Below, one piece after another: positions 42,040-55,537 of a stretch of 64,000 nt of DNA. A model generated the notes under the pieces. The model saw only the letters and a program-made list of their open reading frames with translations. It had not been told where the DNA came from and searched no databases. The number at the start of each line of letters is the position of its first letter. Position 1 is the stretch's first letter. The stretch comes from Okapia johnstoni (taxonomy: Eukaryota; Chordata; Mammalia; Artiodactyla; Giraffidae), in assembly GCA_024291935.2 (NCBI GenBank), contig CM044310.1, positions 121,964,213 through 122,028,212 on the forward strand, in the 5' to 3' direction. The translations under genes were made by a program, and so were the position numbers.

Positions 42040-42172
42040 GGTCAGAAAGAACCCCTGGTGGAGGGCATGGCAACCCACTCCAGTACTCCTGCCTGGAGAA
42101 TCCCACGGACAGAGGAGCTTGGCGAGCTACGGTCCACGGGGCCGCAGAGTCGGATACGACTGAGTGACTGAC
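42040..42172 (+). mobile_element. Bov-tA SINE, 5'-truncated
   Basis: 'gcaacccactccagtactcc' to 'gcagagtcggatacgactga'. Confidence 0.85.
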
Positions 42173-43014
42173 ACGTTCAGACCTGAACCAGCTTCCCTTT
42201 CCTTCCCAGCACAGCTGAACCTCCTCACCCAGGCCGGGGCCAGCAGGGCAGAGCCCCACAAGCACCCCCGCCTAGTAGTCCAGACTGCAGCCGCCCGTCC
42301 GCCCGCCCTCCTGCTTTCCAAGCGGAGCCCCCGCTGGGGAGCTAAACCCTCCTCAGGTGCTCTAGACCGGGGCCATGCGATACCTGGACCACTGGCTCAG
42401 CGGCGATCTCCTTGTAGGATCAATATGAAATACCATGAAAATTTTAGTTCCTGCCCCACTAGCTACTTTCCAAGTGCCGACAGCCACATGTGACTACTGT
42501 ACCGGACATGCCCACCATTCCAGAAGGTTCTGTTGGACAGATCCTTTTTCCCCCTGCTGCTAGGGGTCCCGTCCATCATAGAACCTTCCTCTCCTGTATG
42601 TTCCGTCTCTCCTTCTCAGTCAGGGTCAGCCTGCCTGAGTTCAAATCCCACCCACACAGCTTTACAGCTGCACGAACTAAGAGTCCTAAAGATTCAACAA
42701 CAAACAAAGCAGAAAACCCTTTCTGTGCCTCAGTTTCTTATTTTGTAAAATGGGAATAGTGACACCACCTGCCTCTCTTGCACAGAGTTATTCCGAAGAT
42801 GAAGGCTATGTAAGGAAAGAGCTTAGGGCCACTCCTGAACTATTCCGACCCTCCCGTGAGCGTTAGCTGCTGTCCTTCTCGTTGTTATGTACTTTCTTCG
42901 AGGTGCTGCAGTAAGTTCATAGCCCCTTTAAAGTCTGCATGAATGAGTTCCAAAAGAAACTGCCAAGTGGGAAAGAAGTGCTAGCCCAGAGTCACCCAGG
43001 GAAAGTTCTTTTGT
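42173..43014. other. No gene recognised
   Basis: Unique-looking sequence without a supported gene or repeat. Confidence 0.4.
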
Positions 43015-43155
43015 GTGTGTTTAACATCTATTTCTTTGGCTGCACAGCGTCTTAGTTGTGGCATGTGCAATCTAGTTCCCTGACCAGGAATTGAACCAGG
43101 GCCCCGGCACTGGGAACGCGGAGTCTTAGCCCCTGGACCACAAGGGAAGCCCATC
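43015..43155 (-). mobile_element. tRNA-derived SINE, antisense
   Basis: 'tttctttggctgcacagcg', 'ctagttccctgaccaggaat' and 'cctggaccacaagggaagcc'. Confidence 0.85.
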
Positions 43156-43432
43156 CTCTGTGTATTTAAAATGAGCACCACGTTGATCAGCTGTTCCCAA
43201 CCAGGGCCTTTATCCCCCTTCCAGGGGGGCCATTCGGAAACAGTGAGGAATCTAAATCACGGGGAGAGAGAGCTACTAACATCGGTGGGCGGAGCCCTGG
43301 GACCCTGCGGAGCATCCCTCAGGGCACAGGCCGCCCCCACCACAAGGAAAGACCCAGCCCCAAATGCCAGTAGCTCCCAGTGGGGAACCTCGGGTCTGTG
43401 CGTAAGAGCTCAACCCAGTGAATGGTGTATTG

Positions 43433-43620
43433 TTGTTGTTGAGTGGCTCAGTCGTGTGCGACTCTTTGCAACTCCATGGACTGTGGCCCCCCAGGCTCCT
43501 CCAACCATTCCATTTCCCCGGCGAGAATGCAGAAATGGGTTGCCATTTCCTTCTTCGTTGCGTGAAAGTGAAAATTGAAAGTGAAGTCGCTCAGTCGTGT
43601 CCTACTCTCAGCGACCCCAT
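43433..43620 (-). mobile_element. Bov-A2/Bov-tA SINE, antisense
   Basis: 'gtggctcagtcgtgtgcgac' at the left and 'tgaagtcgctcagtcgtgtc' at the right: two head-to-tail tails of a dimeric element. Confidence 0.85.
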
Positions 43621-44537
43621 CTCAAACTAACTTCATGGCCTTGGACTGGACAAGATCATCAAAGCCTTACTAGCTAGCGTTTTCCCCCTTTTGTTTCAAG
43701 GAGGATGTGTTCAGTATCCTTTATGTAACTAAAAATTACTTTTTTGAAAAAAGAAACAAAATAGCAGCAAACCAAGCAAAGAAACAAAATTCCTTCTCTG
43801 ACACCCACCTCTTCCTCCGGATACCCTGTCTCCTCCTTCCCTGGATTCCCCAATCCTCCTCCCTGTCTCCCTCCCCTCCCCCACAGCAAGCTGGCTCCCA
43901 CCCACCCAGCCCCTGCGGGTGGTTCCCACTCAGGCCACTGGTGGCCTGTGGCTTGCTTCCAATCCAGTGGAATTTTTTTTTTTTTTTTGATCAGACTTGG
44001 TCTGCTTCTGAGCCTGCAGCGAGGGGACATGTGTGTCCTCCCAGGGCTTCCACAACCCACCCCCTTCCTCCTTCTCTGATGCTGCTGGGCCCTGGTCCAC
44101 CTTCCTCCCTTTCTTATCTCTCAGTGCCACCATTCGCAGCCGCTTCATCTCCGGCCTCTGTTCTTCCCACTTCAATCAGAACCAGCTACATAGTTTTCAG
44201 GGTGCGTGGCAGAGGAAGATGCAGGGTCCCTTGTTCAAAAGGATTAATAATTTCAAGATAGAGCAAACCATTAAACAAGTACAGAGCCCTGCTGGGCATG
44301 GAGCCCCCAGGGACTGTACAGGTGCTCCCCTCTGCTCCGGTGGGGCTGACTGCCCTTCCCTCTGCTCTGGGTCAGAGTCTCCAGAGTCTCTGTCCTCTTG
44401 CTCCTCCTCCCAGGCTCTCCAGCTTGGTGGTCACCCCAGCATCCCCCAAGACCTGCCCTCTGAAGGTCCTTGGGGTAGACAGAGCACACAACTAAAGATG
44501 TCCAGGCATGAATCCCTGAAACCTATGACTAGGCTGT
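43621..44537. other. No gene recognised
   Basis: Includes a poly-T run at 43972-43988 and CT-rich sequence. Open frames have no recognisable domains. Confidence 0.4.
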
Positions 44538-44728
44538 GTGTGTGCTGAGTCGCTTCAGTCGTGTCCGACTCTGCGACCCCATGGACCGTAGCCCACTAGG
44601 CTCTTCCATCCATCTGATTTCCCAGGCAAGAATACTGCAGTGGGTTGAAATTTCTTTCTCCAGGGTATCTTCCCAACCCAGGGATCGAACCCAGGTCTCC
44701 TGTGTCTCCTGCACTGCAGCTGGATTCT
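44538..44728 (-). mobile_element. Bov-tA SINE
   Basis: 'gtcgcttcagtcgtgtccga' to 'gatcgaacccaggtctcctg'. Confidence 0.9.
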
Positions 44729-44739
44729 TTTTTTAAAAA

Positions 44740-45030
44740 AGATTTATTTATTTATTTTTAGCTACATTAAGCCTTTGTTGCAGCATGCGGACTTTTTCTA
44801 GTTTCTGTGAGCAGGGGCTACTGTCTGATTCAGGTACACAGGCCTCCCGTCGCGGCGGGTGCCTTTGCAGAGCGTGGGCTCTAGGCTCGTGGTCTCCAGT
44901 GGTTGCCGTGTGAGGGCGCAGTGGTTGTGGCTCACAGCCTCTAGAGCACAGCCTCAGTGGTTGTAGCTCCAGGGCTTAGTCGCTCTGCAGCGTGTGGGAT
45001 CTTCTGGGATCAGGGATTGAACCCATGTCC
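44740..45030 (-). mobile_element. CHR-type SINE, antisense
   Basis: 'gatttatttatttattttta' A/T-rich tail, 'ggctctaggctcgtggtctc' body and 'gggattgaacccatgtccgg' head in reverse. It lies directly against the Bov-tA at 44538-44728. Confidence 0.8.
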
Positions 45031-45275
45031 GGAGTTTGTCTTTTGTTTGTCTGCTTGAGGTGATGAGTGTTTTGGAATCATATAGAGGTGATGGTCTTGC
45101 AACATTGAGAATATACTAAATCCCTTTAAAATAGATGCACTGTAATGTGAACCCAAACATCAATAGAAAATAACTAACTAAAATGCTGTTATTTAAACAT
45201 TTACCTCGGCTCCTGAGGTTGGATGACCACTCCCCTTCCCCACCTTAAATTTTGCCTTGGATGTGAAAGAAAAAA

Positions 45276-45455
45276 GTGTTAGTTGCTCAGTCGTGTCTGC
45301 CTCTTTGCCACTCCATGGCTCCTCTGTCCATGGGATTCTCCAGGCAAGAATACTGGAGTGGGTTGCTGTGCCCTCCTCCAGGGGATCTTCCCGACCCAGG
45401 GATGGAACTCGAGTCTCCTGCATCGCAGGTGGATCCTTTACCATCTGAGCCACCG
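45276..45455 (-). mobile_element. Bov-tA SINE
   Basis: 'tagttgctcagtcgtgtctg' to 'ctttaccatctgagccacc'. Confidence 0.9.
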
Positions 45456-45744
45456 TCCCAGCCTGTTCCAGTCCATCCCCCTTCTGGACTGTGAAGGAGA
45501 CTCTCTGCCCCTTCAAGTTCTGACCGTTTTTCCCGCTTAATACCCGACTCAGGACAAATCAGAAGCTCCCCGTGGCTTCCAACCCCGATCTCTCCAGGCA
45601 AACCAGGCTCCACCCGGGGCCTCAGTGCCCTGGGCTCCACCTGGCGGCCTGGCTTGCTCCCTCCTGGCACGCACTCCTCCCGCTTCGGAAGATTCAGGTC
45701 AAGCCACACCTCCTCCTTATCCAAGACCCTCCCTGCTCTTGGCT

Positions 45745-45925
45745 GCAAAGGTGGCTCAGAAGGTAAAGCGTCTGCCTGCAATGTCGAAGACCTGGGTTCG
45801 AGCCCTGGGTGGGGAAGATTCCTCCTCAGTATGCTTGCCTGGAGAATCCCCAAGGACAGAGAAGCCGGGTGGGCTACAGTCCATGGGGTCGCAAAGAGTC
45901 GGACACGACTGAGCGCCTTCTCTTT
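45745..45925 (+). mobile_element. Bov-tA SINE
   Basis: 'aaggtggctcagaaggtaaa' head to 'gtcgcaaagagtcggacac' end. The repeat drives the long open frames seen across this stretch. Confidence 0.9.
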
Positions 45926-46299
45926 CTTTCCCTCCTCTCCAGCCCCTCCATCCCAGCTCACAACCGAGTCGGCCTCCTCTCTGGGGACGCAGCCTCCCCG
46001 GGGTGGGGCTCTCCTCGCACTCACCCCCTGGGGGATCGTCCTCTCCCCAACCCTGAGTCTTCTCGTCACCTCTAGGCGCGGGCCCCCAGCGAGGTGACGC
46101 CCAGGCCCGGACCTTCAACTCCCCAACGCAGGCAGGGAGCCGCCCTCCGTGGCCACCTCCACCCTCCCTCCTACCGCTGGTCTCACTGCCTGACCTTGTC
46201 GGTTTCTCTCTCTCTTCCAGGCCCCACACTCGCTCCCCTAACCGCTGCAATCTGGAAGAAATTACTCTTTCCAAACAGCCAGACTTCCCCACTTGCAGG

Positions 46300-47450
46300 A
46301 AATTCCAGGCTGGCAGGGGAGGAGCCGGGCTGGGGGGCCGCCCCGTCCATCCAAACCCCCACCCCTCCGCGATCCTTCCCCCCCCCCCCGCACACCCAGT
46401 CCCGGCCACTTCCCGCCCCCACACTCAGCCTGGAGGGGCCTCCGCTTTTCCGCCGCGGCTTCTCAGTCCTTTAAATCCTAGAGGCCAACTTTTGGGCAGG
46501 GAGGGGGGGGGGAGGGATAAAGAAGGCCTGGGAGGGGCCTACTGCCTTAACCCTCTCGGCCCCAGACAGGCCGAGCTGGACTGGGCGGGGACTGCGCCCC
46601 TCTGGGCTCCCATCATGGCCCCCGAGAGGGGCTGAAGCTTCCGTTCCCGGTGCAGGTAAAGAGGGGACACGGTGGCAGAGTCTGGCGGCGGGCATGGGGC
46701 TCAGACTCCTGGGGCTGGTTGAGGGGAGGCCGGGGGGGGGGGGGGGGGCGGGATTTGGGACCCCCTCGCGTCCTGAGGCCGAGGAGGAACTGAGCTAGGA
46801 GCCAGGGCTCCCGGAACCGAGGAGAGAAGGAGGGGGGGCTGCGGACCGGCCGTCCGGGTCGTGAGTGACCCTCCAGGTTCCGCCTGACGGTCCCTTCGCA
46901 GGTGAGATCCCTCCCGGAGGAAGGCAAAGGGAGGCGCGGGCCTGGGACTAGGAGGCGGAGGCGGGCCCCGAACCGAGAGGAGCGGGTCCCGGGCGGAGCC
47001 GGAGCCTGAGATCGCGCCCGCCCGGTTCGGCGAGGACCGCGAGGTAAGGGGGCACTGACGGCCTCGGGGTCCCCAGGCAAGTCCAGAGGGGAGCGGGGCA
47101 GACAGACGGCCCAAGGGACGGCGGCCTCTGAGGCCCGGGCCGCAGCCACGTGGCCTCAGGAAGCGCCTTCAGGAGCCCCAGGGGGGTCGGGGGGAGTCCC
47201 AGTCCCCGGTCCCCCTGCGCCGTCCGGGTGCCGCCCGCCTGGTCGCCTCTCCCACGGGGCTGAGAACCAGCCAGGCTGGATGTGGGGCGGGCTGGGGCCC
47301 GGGGAGGACGGAGCAGAGCCAGCTGTGCGTCCCAACCACCCCCCACCCCACCCCCCGCCCCGCATCAGGAAAGGGGGGGGGGCGCGTGGAGGCGGGAGGA
47401 GGGGCGCGCAGGTCCAGGGTCGAGGCTCCTGCTCTCTGCCCGGCCCGAGG
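46300..47450. promoter_or_regulatory. CpG-rich block, candidate CDC42EP5 promoter and first exon
   Basis: Dense in CG and GC-box-like GGGCGG. On plus, 'ggttcggcgaggaccgcgag' is followed at 47044 by GTAAGG, a strong donor after GAG. This could end a non-coding first exon that splices to the CDC42EP5 coding exon at 51351. No coding sequence is recognised in the block. Promoter direction and the link to CDC42EP5 are inferred from position only. Confidence 0.35.
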
Positions 47451-48547
47451 TCGTCACACACAACAGCCCCTCTGTGTAGAGTTGGCCCTGCCACTGGCTT
47501 TTTCCGAGCATGACCTCATTGCATCAGGCACACAAGGGAGATTCGAGCCTTCTATTTCAGGGGACACTGAGGCTTGGAGAAGAGGAGGGACTGCTCCCCA
47601 CACCCCCTCCACCCTACCCCAGCCCACCCCCCAGTCACCCCGAGTTCTCAGAACTGGCCAGGAGGAGCGGTGGCTTTCAAAAACAATTTCTAACTTATTG
47701 TTCTTACCTGGAATGGAAAAAAAAAAGAAAAGCAAACAAACAGGGTCAAGGGTGTAGGTTCCTGGCCTTGATATGAAAGCATTATTATTATTTTCCCACG
47801 GGTTTGCACGTCCTACCCTTTGGGGACCATGAGCGGTATATAACATCCTTCCAACTCCAGAGTTCGTCTGCCTGCGTTCCAGATTCAGGCAGTATTTGCT
47901 GCTGTGTGACCCAGGGCCAGTTACTTCACCTCTCTGTGCCTCAAGTTGTCACCCGCATCTCCAAAGCGGACGTAATAGCAGGGTTCTGCCCTCATAGGGG
48001 ACTGTTAGGAGGACTACAGGAGTTCCTTCATGTGCCTGAAGCGCTGAGACCCCCTGCCTGGCCCAGGATAAGTGCTTGGGAAACAAATGTCAGCACCATG
48101 AGTATGCTCTAGGACAGCCCCTTGCAAACAGGCATTCCAACTGCCCATTTTTCAGAGGAGCAAACTGAGGTGTGAGGTTGAGAAAGTTAGTTCCAGGTGT
48201 GTTTGGTGTCAAAAAACAAGTTTTTTTTTTCCCCTTCTCTGTCTGCATGGCTTGTGAGAGAGGCCAAGATCTTAAAGAGCTGCTGAGCGCTGGAAAAGGG
48301 CAGAGCTATCACCCTGCAGGGTGGTGGGAGGACAGGATGAGGGCCAGGTGGGGGGGTGGGCAGGGAGAGGAAGCAGTGGCGGAGAGCCAGCCGGGGAGGG
48401 CCAGTGCAAGGGGCAGCTGGCAGTGGAGGGCATGACTCTGGGCTCCGGAAACCTGCAGAACTGCTTTGTGACCTCTGGCAAGTCATGTAACCTCTCTGAG
48501 CATCTGTACCATGCCAAGACTTTCCCCAGGACAATATCTCACCGATT
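47451..48547. other. No gene recognised
   Basis: Unique-looking sequence, probably intronic or intergenic upstream of CDC42EP5. Confidence 0.4.
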
Positions 48548-48690
48548 CTTTTTTTTTTTTTTTTTATTCTGGTTGCACTGATTAGCTAACAGGGTCTTAG
48601 TTCCCTGAACAGGGATTGAACCAGTGACCTTGGCAGTGATAACTCATAGTCCTCAACACTGGACTGCCAGGGAATTCCCCCTCACTATTT
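48548..48690 (-). mobile_element. tRNA-derived SINE, antisense
   Basis: Poly-T start, 'gtcttagttccctgaacagg' and 'gactgccagggaattccc'. Confidence 0.85.
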
Positions 48691-48963
48691 CTTGCAAAGA
48701 GACTATGAATTATCCTATGAGCACCATTCCATTTTTGAGATGAGGAAGTGAGGTCAGAAAGGGTAAGTAATTTGCCTAAAGCAACCCAGCAATGTGCACA
48801 GTCAGATCCAAGTCTGGGCAGCTGGCTTTCCGAGTTCTGCTTTTTTCACCTATAATTCATGGCTCAGTGAGATGGGGCGCTGCTAGCTCTGAGACAGCAT
48901 TTTTTTTTAACTGTGGATTAAGATTTGTTAATGAGCAGACATCAGTGTTAAAAAAAAGAGTAA

Positions 48964-49085
48964 CAGGGAATTCCCTGGTGGTCCAGTGGTTAGGACTCTG
49001 GGCTTCCACTGCAGGGGGTGTGGGTTCGATGCCTGGTCAGGGAACTAAAATCCTGTATAGCACAGCCAAAATAATAATAATAATA
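48964..49085 (+). mobile_element. tRNA-derived SINE, sense
   Basis: 'gaattccctggtggtccagt' head, 'gggttcgatgcctggtcagg' B-box-like part and an (AAT)n tail. Confidence 0.87.
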
Positions 49086-50067
49086 TAGATTAGAATTGAA
49101 ACTATCCAAATGCCTAGCATGTGATGAGTAGTCTCATTTCATAAAATGTTGTTTCCCTTATATACTGGGTGGGGTGGGGAAGGAATGGTGATTGTGTTCC
49201 AGATTGCAGTAAAATATATTCACCTGGGTTGAGGTTAGGGAATTTTGAGAAGTGCTATAGAGCTGGTCAAGCAAGACTGGTTTTTCAAGAGAAATACATG
49301 TAAAGTGTGTGTTGTGTGTTTGAGTAGGGGAGTGGACAGCCGTCAGGCCTCAGCCATCCGTAATTATTTACAATTCTCTGGCTTTAATTTTTCTCCACAT
49401 TATCGACGGTATTTCCCAGGGTGGTGGTTACTAAAAGGACAATACTTTGCCTGCTTCAGAGGATTTTATGAAATCTAACTTTTGTTCCAGAGTTTTGTTT
49501 GGGGACACATCTCCCCCCACCCCCAGTGCTATCACTAGCAATTGGCTGGTGGTATTACATAGAGAGTTTTCTTTGAGTGTTTCTGTGTGCCCTACAAGGA
49601 AGGTAATGTTATTTTACCCATTTTCAGATAGAAAACAAGCCAAGCAACCACATCGTTTATCTCAGTTCATACAGTCGGCAAAGGTGGGGCTTCAATTCAA
49701 ATAGAAAGAATGTTTATTATTATTATAACAGTGACTGTTAAAACAAAAGTACAAGGTCATCAAAGTCCCTCCCAGAAGTTCCATAAAAACAGCCAAGTTC
49801 CAGGATATGGGCAAAGGTTGGCGGACATATCTATTTACCATCAAGTCCTTGTGCAGTCACGTGGCCATAGGGCACCTGGTTTATAGTTCATGAGCTGCCA
49901 GATTGGAATTTATGCCATTCTTGCCATGTTTTAACATAGGAAATTTTGCATTATTATTACTGTTACTGTTAGCAAGAAGTAAGATATTATGTTGCATGTT
50001 TCAAAACCAGATAATTCGAAATTGTAAAACACTGTGTAAAACGCTGTGGGTGTGGGGGGGATGGTCT
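49086..50067. other. No gene recognised
   Basis: A+T-richer sequence without supported genes or named repeats. Confidence 0.4.
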
Positions 50068-50255
50068 CAGTGGTAAAGAGTCCAGCTACAAATACAGGAG
50101 ATGCAGGTTTGATCCCTGGGTGGGGAAGATCCCTGGAGGAAGAAATGGCAACCCACTCCAGTGTTCTTGCCTGGAGAATCCCATGGACGGAGGAGCCTGG
50201 CTGACTGCAGTCCATGCGGTTGTAAACAGTCGGACACGACTGAGCGTGCATGCAG
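50068..50255 (+). mobile_element. Bov-tA SINE
   Basis: 'tctcagtggtaaagagtcca' to 'agtcggacacgactgagcg', followed by a short CA run. Confidence 0.9.
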
Positions 50256-50797
50256 ACACACGCACACACACATACATGTGCAATATACAGATTTCCCAGG
50301 GCCACCCTAAACCTCCCAAATTAGAATCCTCAGGCCAGCCTACATTATGACTTTTGTGTGTCCCAGGCAAAGCTTTCATGGACATAATTATATATGTTAT
50401 GATTATATTTTATGACCACGTTGGTATACAGACAAACATAATCCAGACATTTTGAAATAAATCAAAACACAGCATCCCTCAGCTCAGAAGGGGCTTCTGT
50501 ACCTTGTGTATTGACAGGGTGGGGGGCTCCCCTCATCCGAGAGGGCCTCCTCTGCCCTCCTCTGGACCGTGTGAGCTCTGTGGGCCCGGAAGGTGGCGCC
50601 AGAGAGGAAGACCTGCGCCTGTCCCAGCCCTGCGTGAGCTGGCGGCCAGCGGCCTCAGTTAAGCACCGGAGGCTCAGAAAGGTAATAATAATAAATTAAA
50701 ATGTTTAAAACTGTGTGCGGGCCTCTAGACGTGTGACAGGCGCTGGGCACCGTGTCTCTTCCCCTAAAGGGTAGGGGCAGCCCTCTCTTCAGCGTGG

Positions 50798-51003
50798 AGT
50801 GAGTGATAATCGCTCAGTCATGTCTGACTCTTTGTGACCCCATGGACCTTAGCCCGCCAGGCTCCTCTGTCCAGGCAATTCTCTAGGCAAGAGTACTGGA
50901 GTGGGTTGCCATTCCCTTCAGGGGACTTCCCGACCCAGGGATCGAACCCGGGTCTGCTACATTGCAGGCCGATTCTTTACCATCTGAGCCGCTAGGGGAG
51001 CCC
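50798..51003 (-). mobile_element. Bov-tA SINE
   Basis: 'aatcgctcagtcatgtctga' to 'gagccgctaggggagccc'. Confidence 0.9.
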
Positions 51004-51350
51004 GTCTTCAAGGTGGAGTTTCTGCCAACTTTGGGAAGCAGCCTGCAGGCTTGGTGAAGCGTGTTTTGCTCGTTCTCTGGAGCATGAAATCCTCAAACGT
51101 TAGCTCCAAGTGCAGTTAAACATACAGGCAGACCTAAATTTGAGTCCGAGTTTTGAATCAAGCAGCTGTGACCTCGGGCCTCAGTTTCCCCAGCTGTAAA
51201 ACGGGAGTAACCCCGTACCCCCACGACGGTCGTGCTGGGCGTGTCCAGAGCATCCTTTGCGCAGCGGGCTAGGCCAGGGCGGGGAACGCGACAGGCAGCC
51301 TCGGCAGCGCCCCCTGGGGGAGGCCGTGCTAACCCGCTCCTACCCCGCAG

Positions 51351-51815
51351 ATGCCGGTGCTGAAGCAGTTGGGGCCCCGCGCAGCCCAAGAAGCGGCCAG
51401 AGCGCGGCGCCTTGTCCATCTCCGCGCCGCTCGGCGACTTCCGGCACACGCTGCACGTGGGGCGCGGCGGCGACGCCTTCGGGGGACACCTCGTTCCTAA
51501 GCCGCCACGGCGGCGGGCCGCCCCCCGAGCCCCGGGCGCCGCCCGCGGGGGCCCCGCGCTCCACGCCGCCGCCCGCCGTGCCGCAGGCCTCGCCGCCCGC
51601 CCTCCGTGCGCCCGCGCCCCGCCGACCCGCTGCTGTCCTTCCACCTGGATTTGGGCCCCTCCATGCTGGACGCGGTGCTGGGCGTCATGGACGCTGAGCG
51701 CCCGGGCGCCGCTGCCGCCAAGCCCGACGTGGACCCCGGCCCCGGGGCGCAGCACCCCCGGGCCCGCTGCCTCGCCAACGCGGACCTCGAGCCGGACGAC
51801 GTCATCGGCCTGTAG
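51351..51815 (+). CDS. CDC42EP5: CDC42 effector protein 5 (Borg3), frame broken in this sequence
   Basis: A small cytoplasmic effector that binds GTP-Cdc42 through a CRIB motif and promotes septin and actin reorganisation. The ATG follows a splice acceptor directly (taccccgcag), as expected for a coding exon behind a non-coding one. MPVLKQLGP starts in the ATG frame. The CRIB core, SISAPLGDFRHTLHVG, is in the next frame. TSFLSRHGGGPPPEP is in the third. PADPLLSFHLDLGPS through to a terminal DVIGL is back in the first. Three apparent single-base insertions therefore add up to a whole codon, and ATG and TAG are in the same frame 465 bp apart, close to the 148-aa human protein. One lies at ggggcccc and one at a five-G run; the third, between about 51570 and 51620, is not placed. 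Read as printed, the protein would stop at about 65 codons. Sequence error is as likely as gene loss. Confidence 0.85.
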
Positions 51816-51863
51816 GCACCCCCAATCCCTGCGCTCTTCCCGCCCAGCGCCCCACTTCTTTCT

Positions 51864-51870
51864 ACATAAA
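51864..51870 (+). terminator. Candidate CDC42EP5 poly(A) signal
   Basis: ACATAAA, containing the variant hexamer CATAAA, lies about 50 bp past the stop. No perfect AATAAA is seen nearby. Confidence 0.4.
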
Positions 51871-52460
51871 CCGACAAGGTCTGTGTCCCGGGTTTCGTCT
51901 GTTCACTTTGCACGTGGGGAGCGGTAACGGGACGGGGGGGACGGGGTCCCGGCGCCCCTAAGAGCCAGGTGTGTCGCGGGGGGGTTCTGGTACCCGCCGG
52001 GTAGATGGTGGTAGAAATTCGATGATCCTAGTGTAATGGGGTGCGGCCCCTTTAAGAGGGCCAGGGGGCGGGGCCCCGCCGCGGTCGCTCCCACCGCCGG
52101 GTTCTTTGAGCAAAGTGGGCCGCTCGCCGCAGCCGGCCGGACGCGGTCCGGGCTCGGCCTGACGTCTCCCGGGGGCCGGCCGAGGGCTGTGACCCCGGGA
52201 GCTCCGCACCGCCGGTGGATCCCGCCCAGGCGCGCTGTCCTTTACCCCGGGAGCAGCCGCGCAGGAAAAGTGGCCAGGAGGAGCCGTGGCCCCCTAGGAA
52301 AGGGACGCCCCGAGGCCGACAGGGGTGACCGGAGTCCGGGCTGCAACGTGCATTCTGAGCCCCCAGGCGTCCGGTTCTCCCGCGGGAGGGCGAGGCAGCA
52401 GTGCAGATCCTTGGGGGGGGGGGCGGGGGCACCCAGGTTCTCTGGGGCGCACGAGTGCCG

Positions 52461-54456
<1,996 letters not shown>

Positions 54457-54509
54457 GGGCCCCAGACAGAGGAAGGACAAAGCGCACACGCGGCTTCTCT
54501 CTCTTTCTC

Positions 54510-54515
54510 TTTAAT
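54510..54515 (-). terminator. Candidate LENG8 poly(A) signal
   Basis: ATTAAA on minus, about 1 kb past the LENG8 stop. No minus-strand AATAAA is seen between the stop and this point. If used, the LENG8 3' UTR reaches into the LENG9 3' UTR. Confidence 0.4.
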
Positions 54516-54735
54516 TTTGGTTTCTCTCAAGCTTCCAAGTGGTGCTCAGTGCTCCAAGGAAAGAATGAAGGAAGGAAAGAGGGGAAGGGAGAGGGGGGGA
54601 GGGGAGGCAGAGGAGGACATCTGCAAGAGAAGCAGCCTGACAGTCCAGCTGTTCGCAAACTCATCGCACCCTCCAGTTACATGGCAGAAGAGGGAGGGAG
54701 ACGGAAAAGAAAAGGGGAGGAAGAAAAATAACTTA

Positions 54736-54741
54736 AATAAA
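54736..54741 (+). terminator. Candidate LENG9 poly(A) signal
   Basis: AATAAA on plus, 280 bp past the LENG9 stop, in an A-rich context. Confidence 0.5.
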
Positions 54742-55537
54742 CACACACAAAAAGAAAAGAGAAGGAAACATGACGTGAGCTGGTGATCCATGAGGCGGGG
54801 AGGGAGGGTAACCGCTTTACCTGTGCTGAACCAAGGGAGGAGTGCGAGGAGGGGGGCGGGGCAGGGGGAGACACGGGGGAGGGGACACGGAGACAACTCA
54901 ATACAACTGCAGACGAGGCGGCCCGGCCGGCGAGGTCCCGCGGCGGCCTCCGGAATCCTCAGTGTGGTGGCGGCGTGGCAGGTGGTGGTGGTGGTGGTGG
55001 CGGCGGCTTCTGGGCTCGGGGGCCGAGGGGCAGGGCACAGTCTCTACGCGGCTCCCCTCGCCCCAAACACTGAGGCCCCGGAGGGCTGGCAACAAGAGTC
55101 TGTGGTGTGGTGGGCGGGCGGGGGCGGGCGGCGGGCGTGCCCCCGCCGCTGGCGGGCGCGGGCGGAGCGGCCTGTCTTCTTCCCTGCCCCCCGGCATGGG
55201 ACGGGCCAGGGTGCTGGGTCGGTACCGGAGTACGAGCTCGAGAGAGAGAGAGAAAAAACACTGAGACAGCATTAGTGGAGGGCCAGACGGACAGACCAGC
55301 CTACAGACCGCGCCCCCAGCCCTCCGCTGCCCCACCCTCCCTTTCCCCAGCCCGTCCCTCTAAGGCCAAAAGTAAAAACGTAGAAAAATCTCTGTACAGA
55401 CTCCCCGGTGGGAAAACGGGGGCAGGGACGAGGGCTCTTCCTGGAGCCCTCTCCCCACGAATTAATTTACACCCCAAGTCCATGGCTCAAAGACAAGATC
55501 TGCAGCCCGGCCCCCCCCGCCCCCGCGGCGCTGGTGC

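Noticed and set aside
45287..46424. Overlapping 220-260 codon minus-strand frames
   Set aside because: They run through two Bov-tA SINEs and a CpG-rich block; no conserved domain.
50068..50255. tRNA-like A- and B-box sequence, as in many similar segments
   Set aside because: Part of Bov-tA or CHR-type SINEs; these are tRNA-derived retroelements and not tRNA genes.
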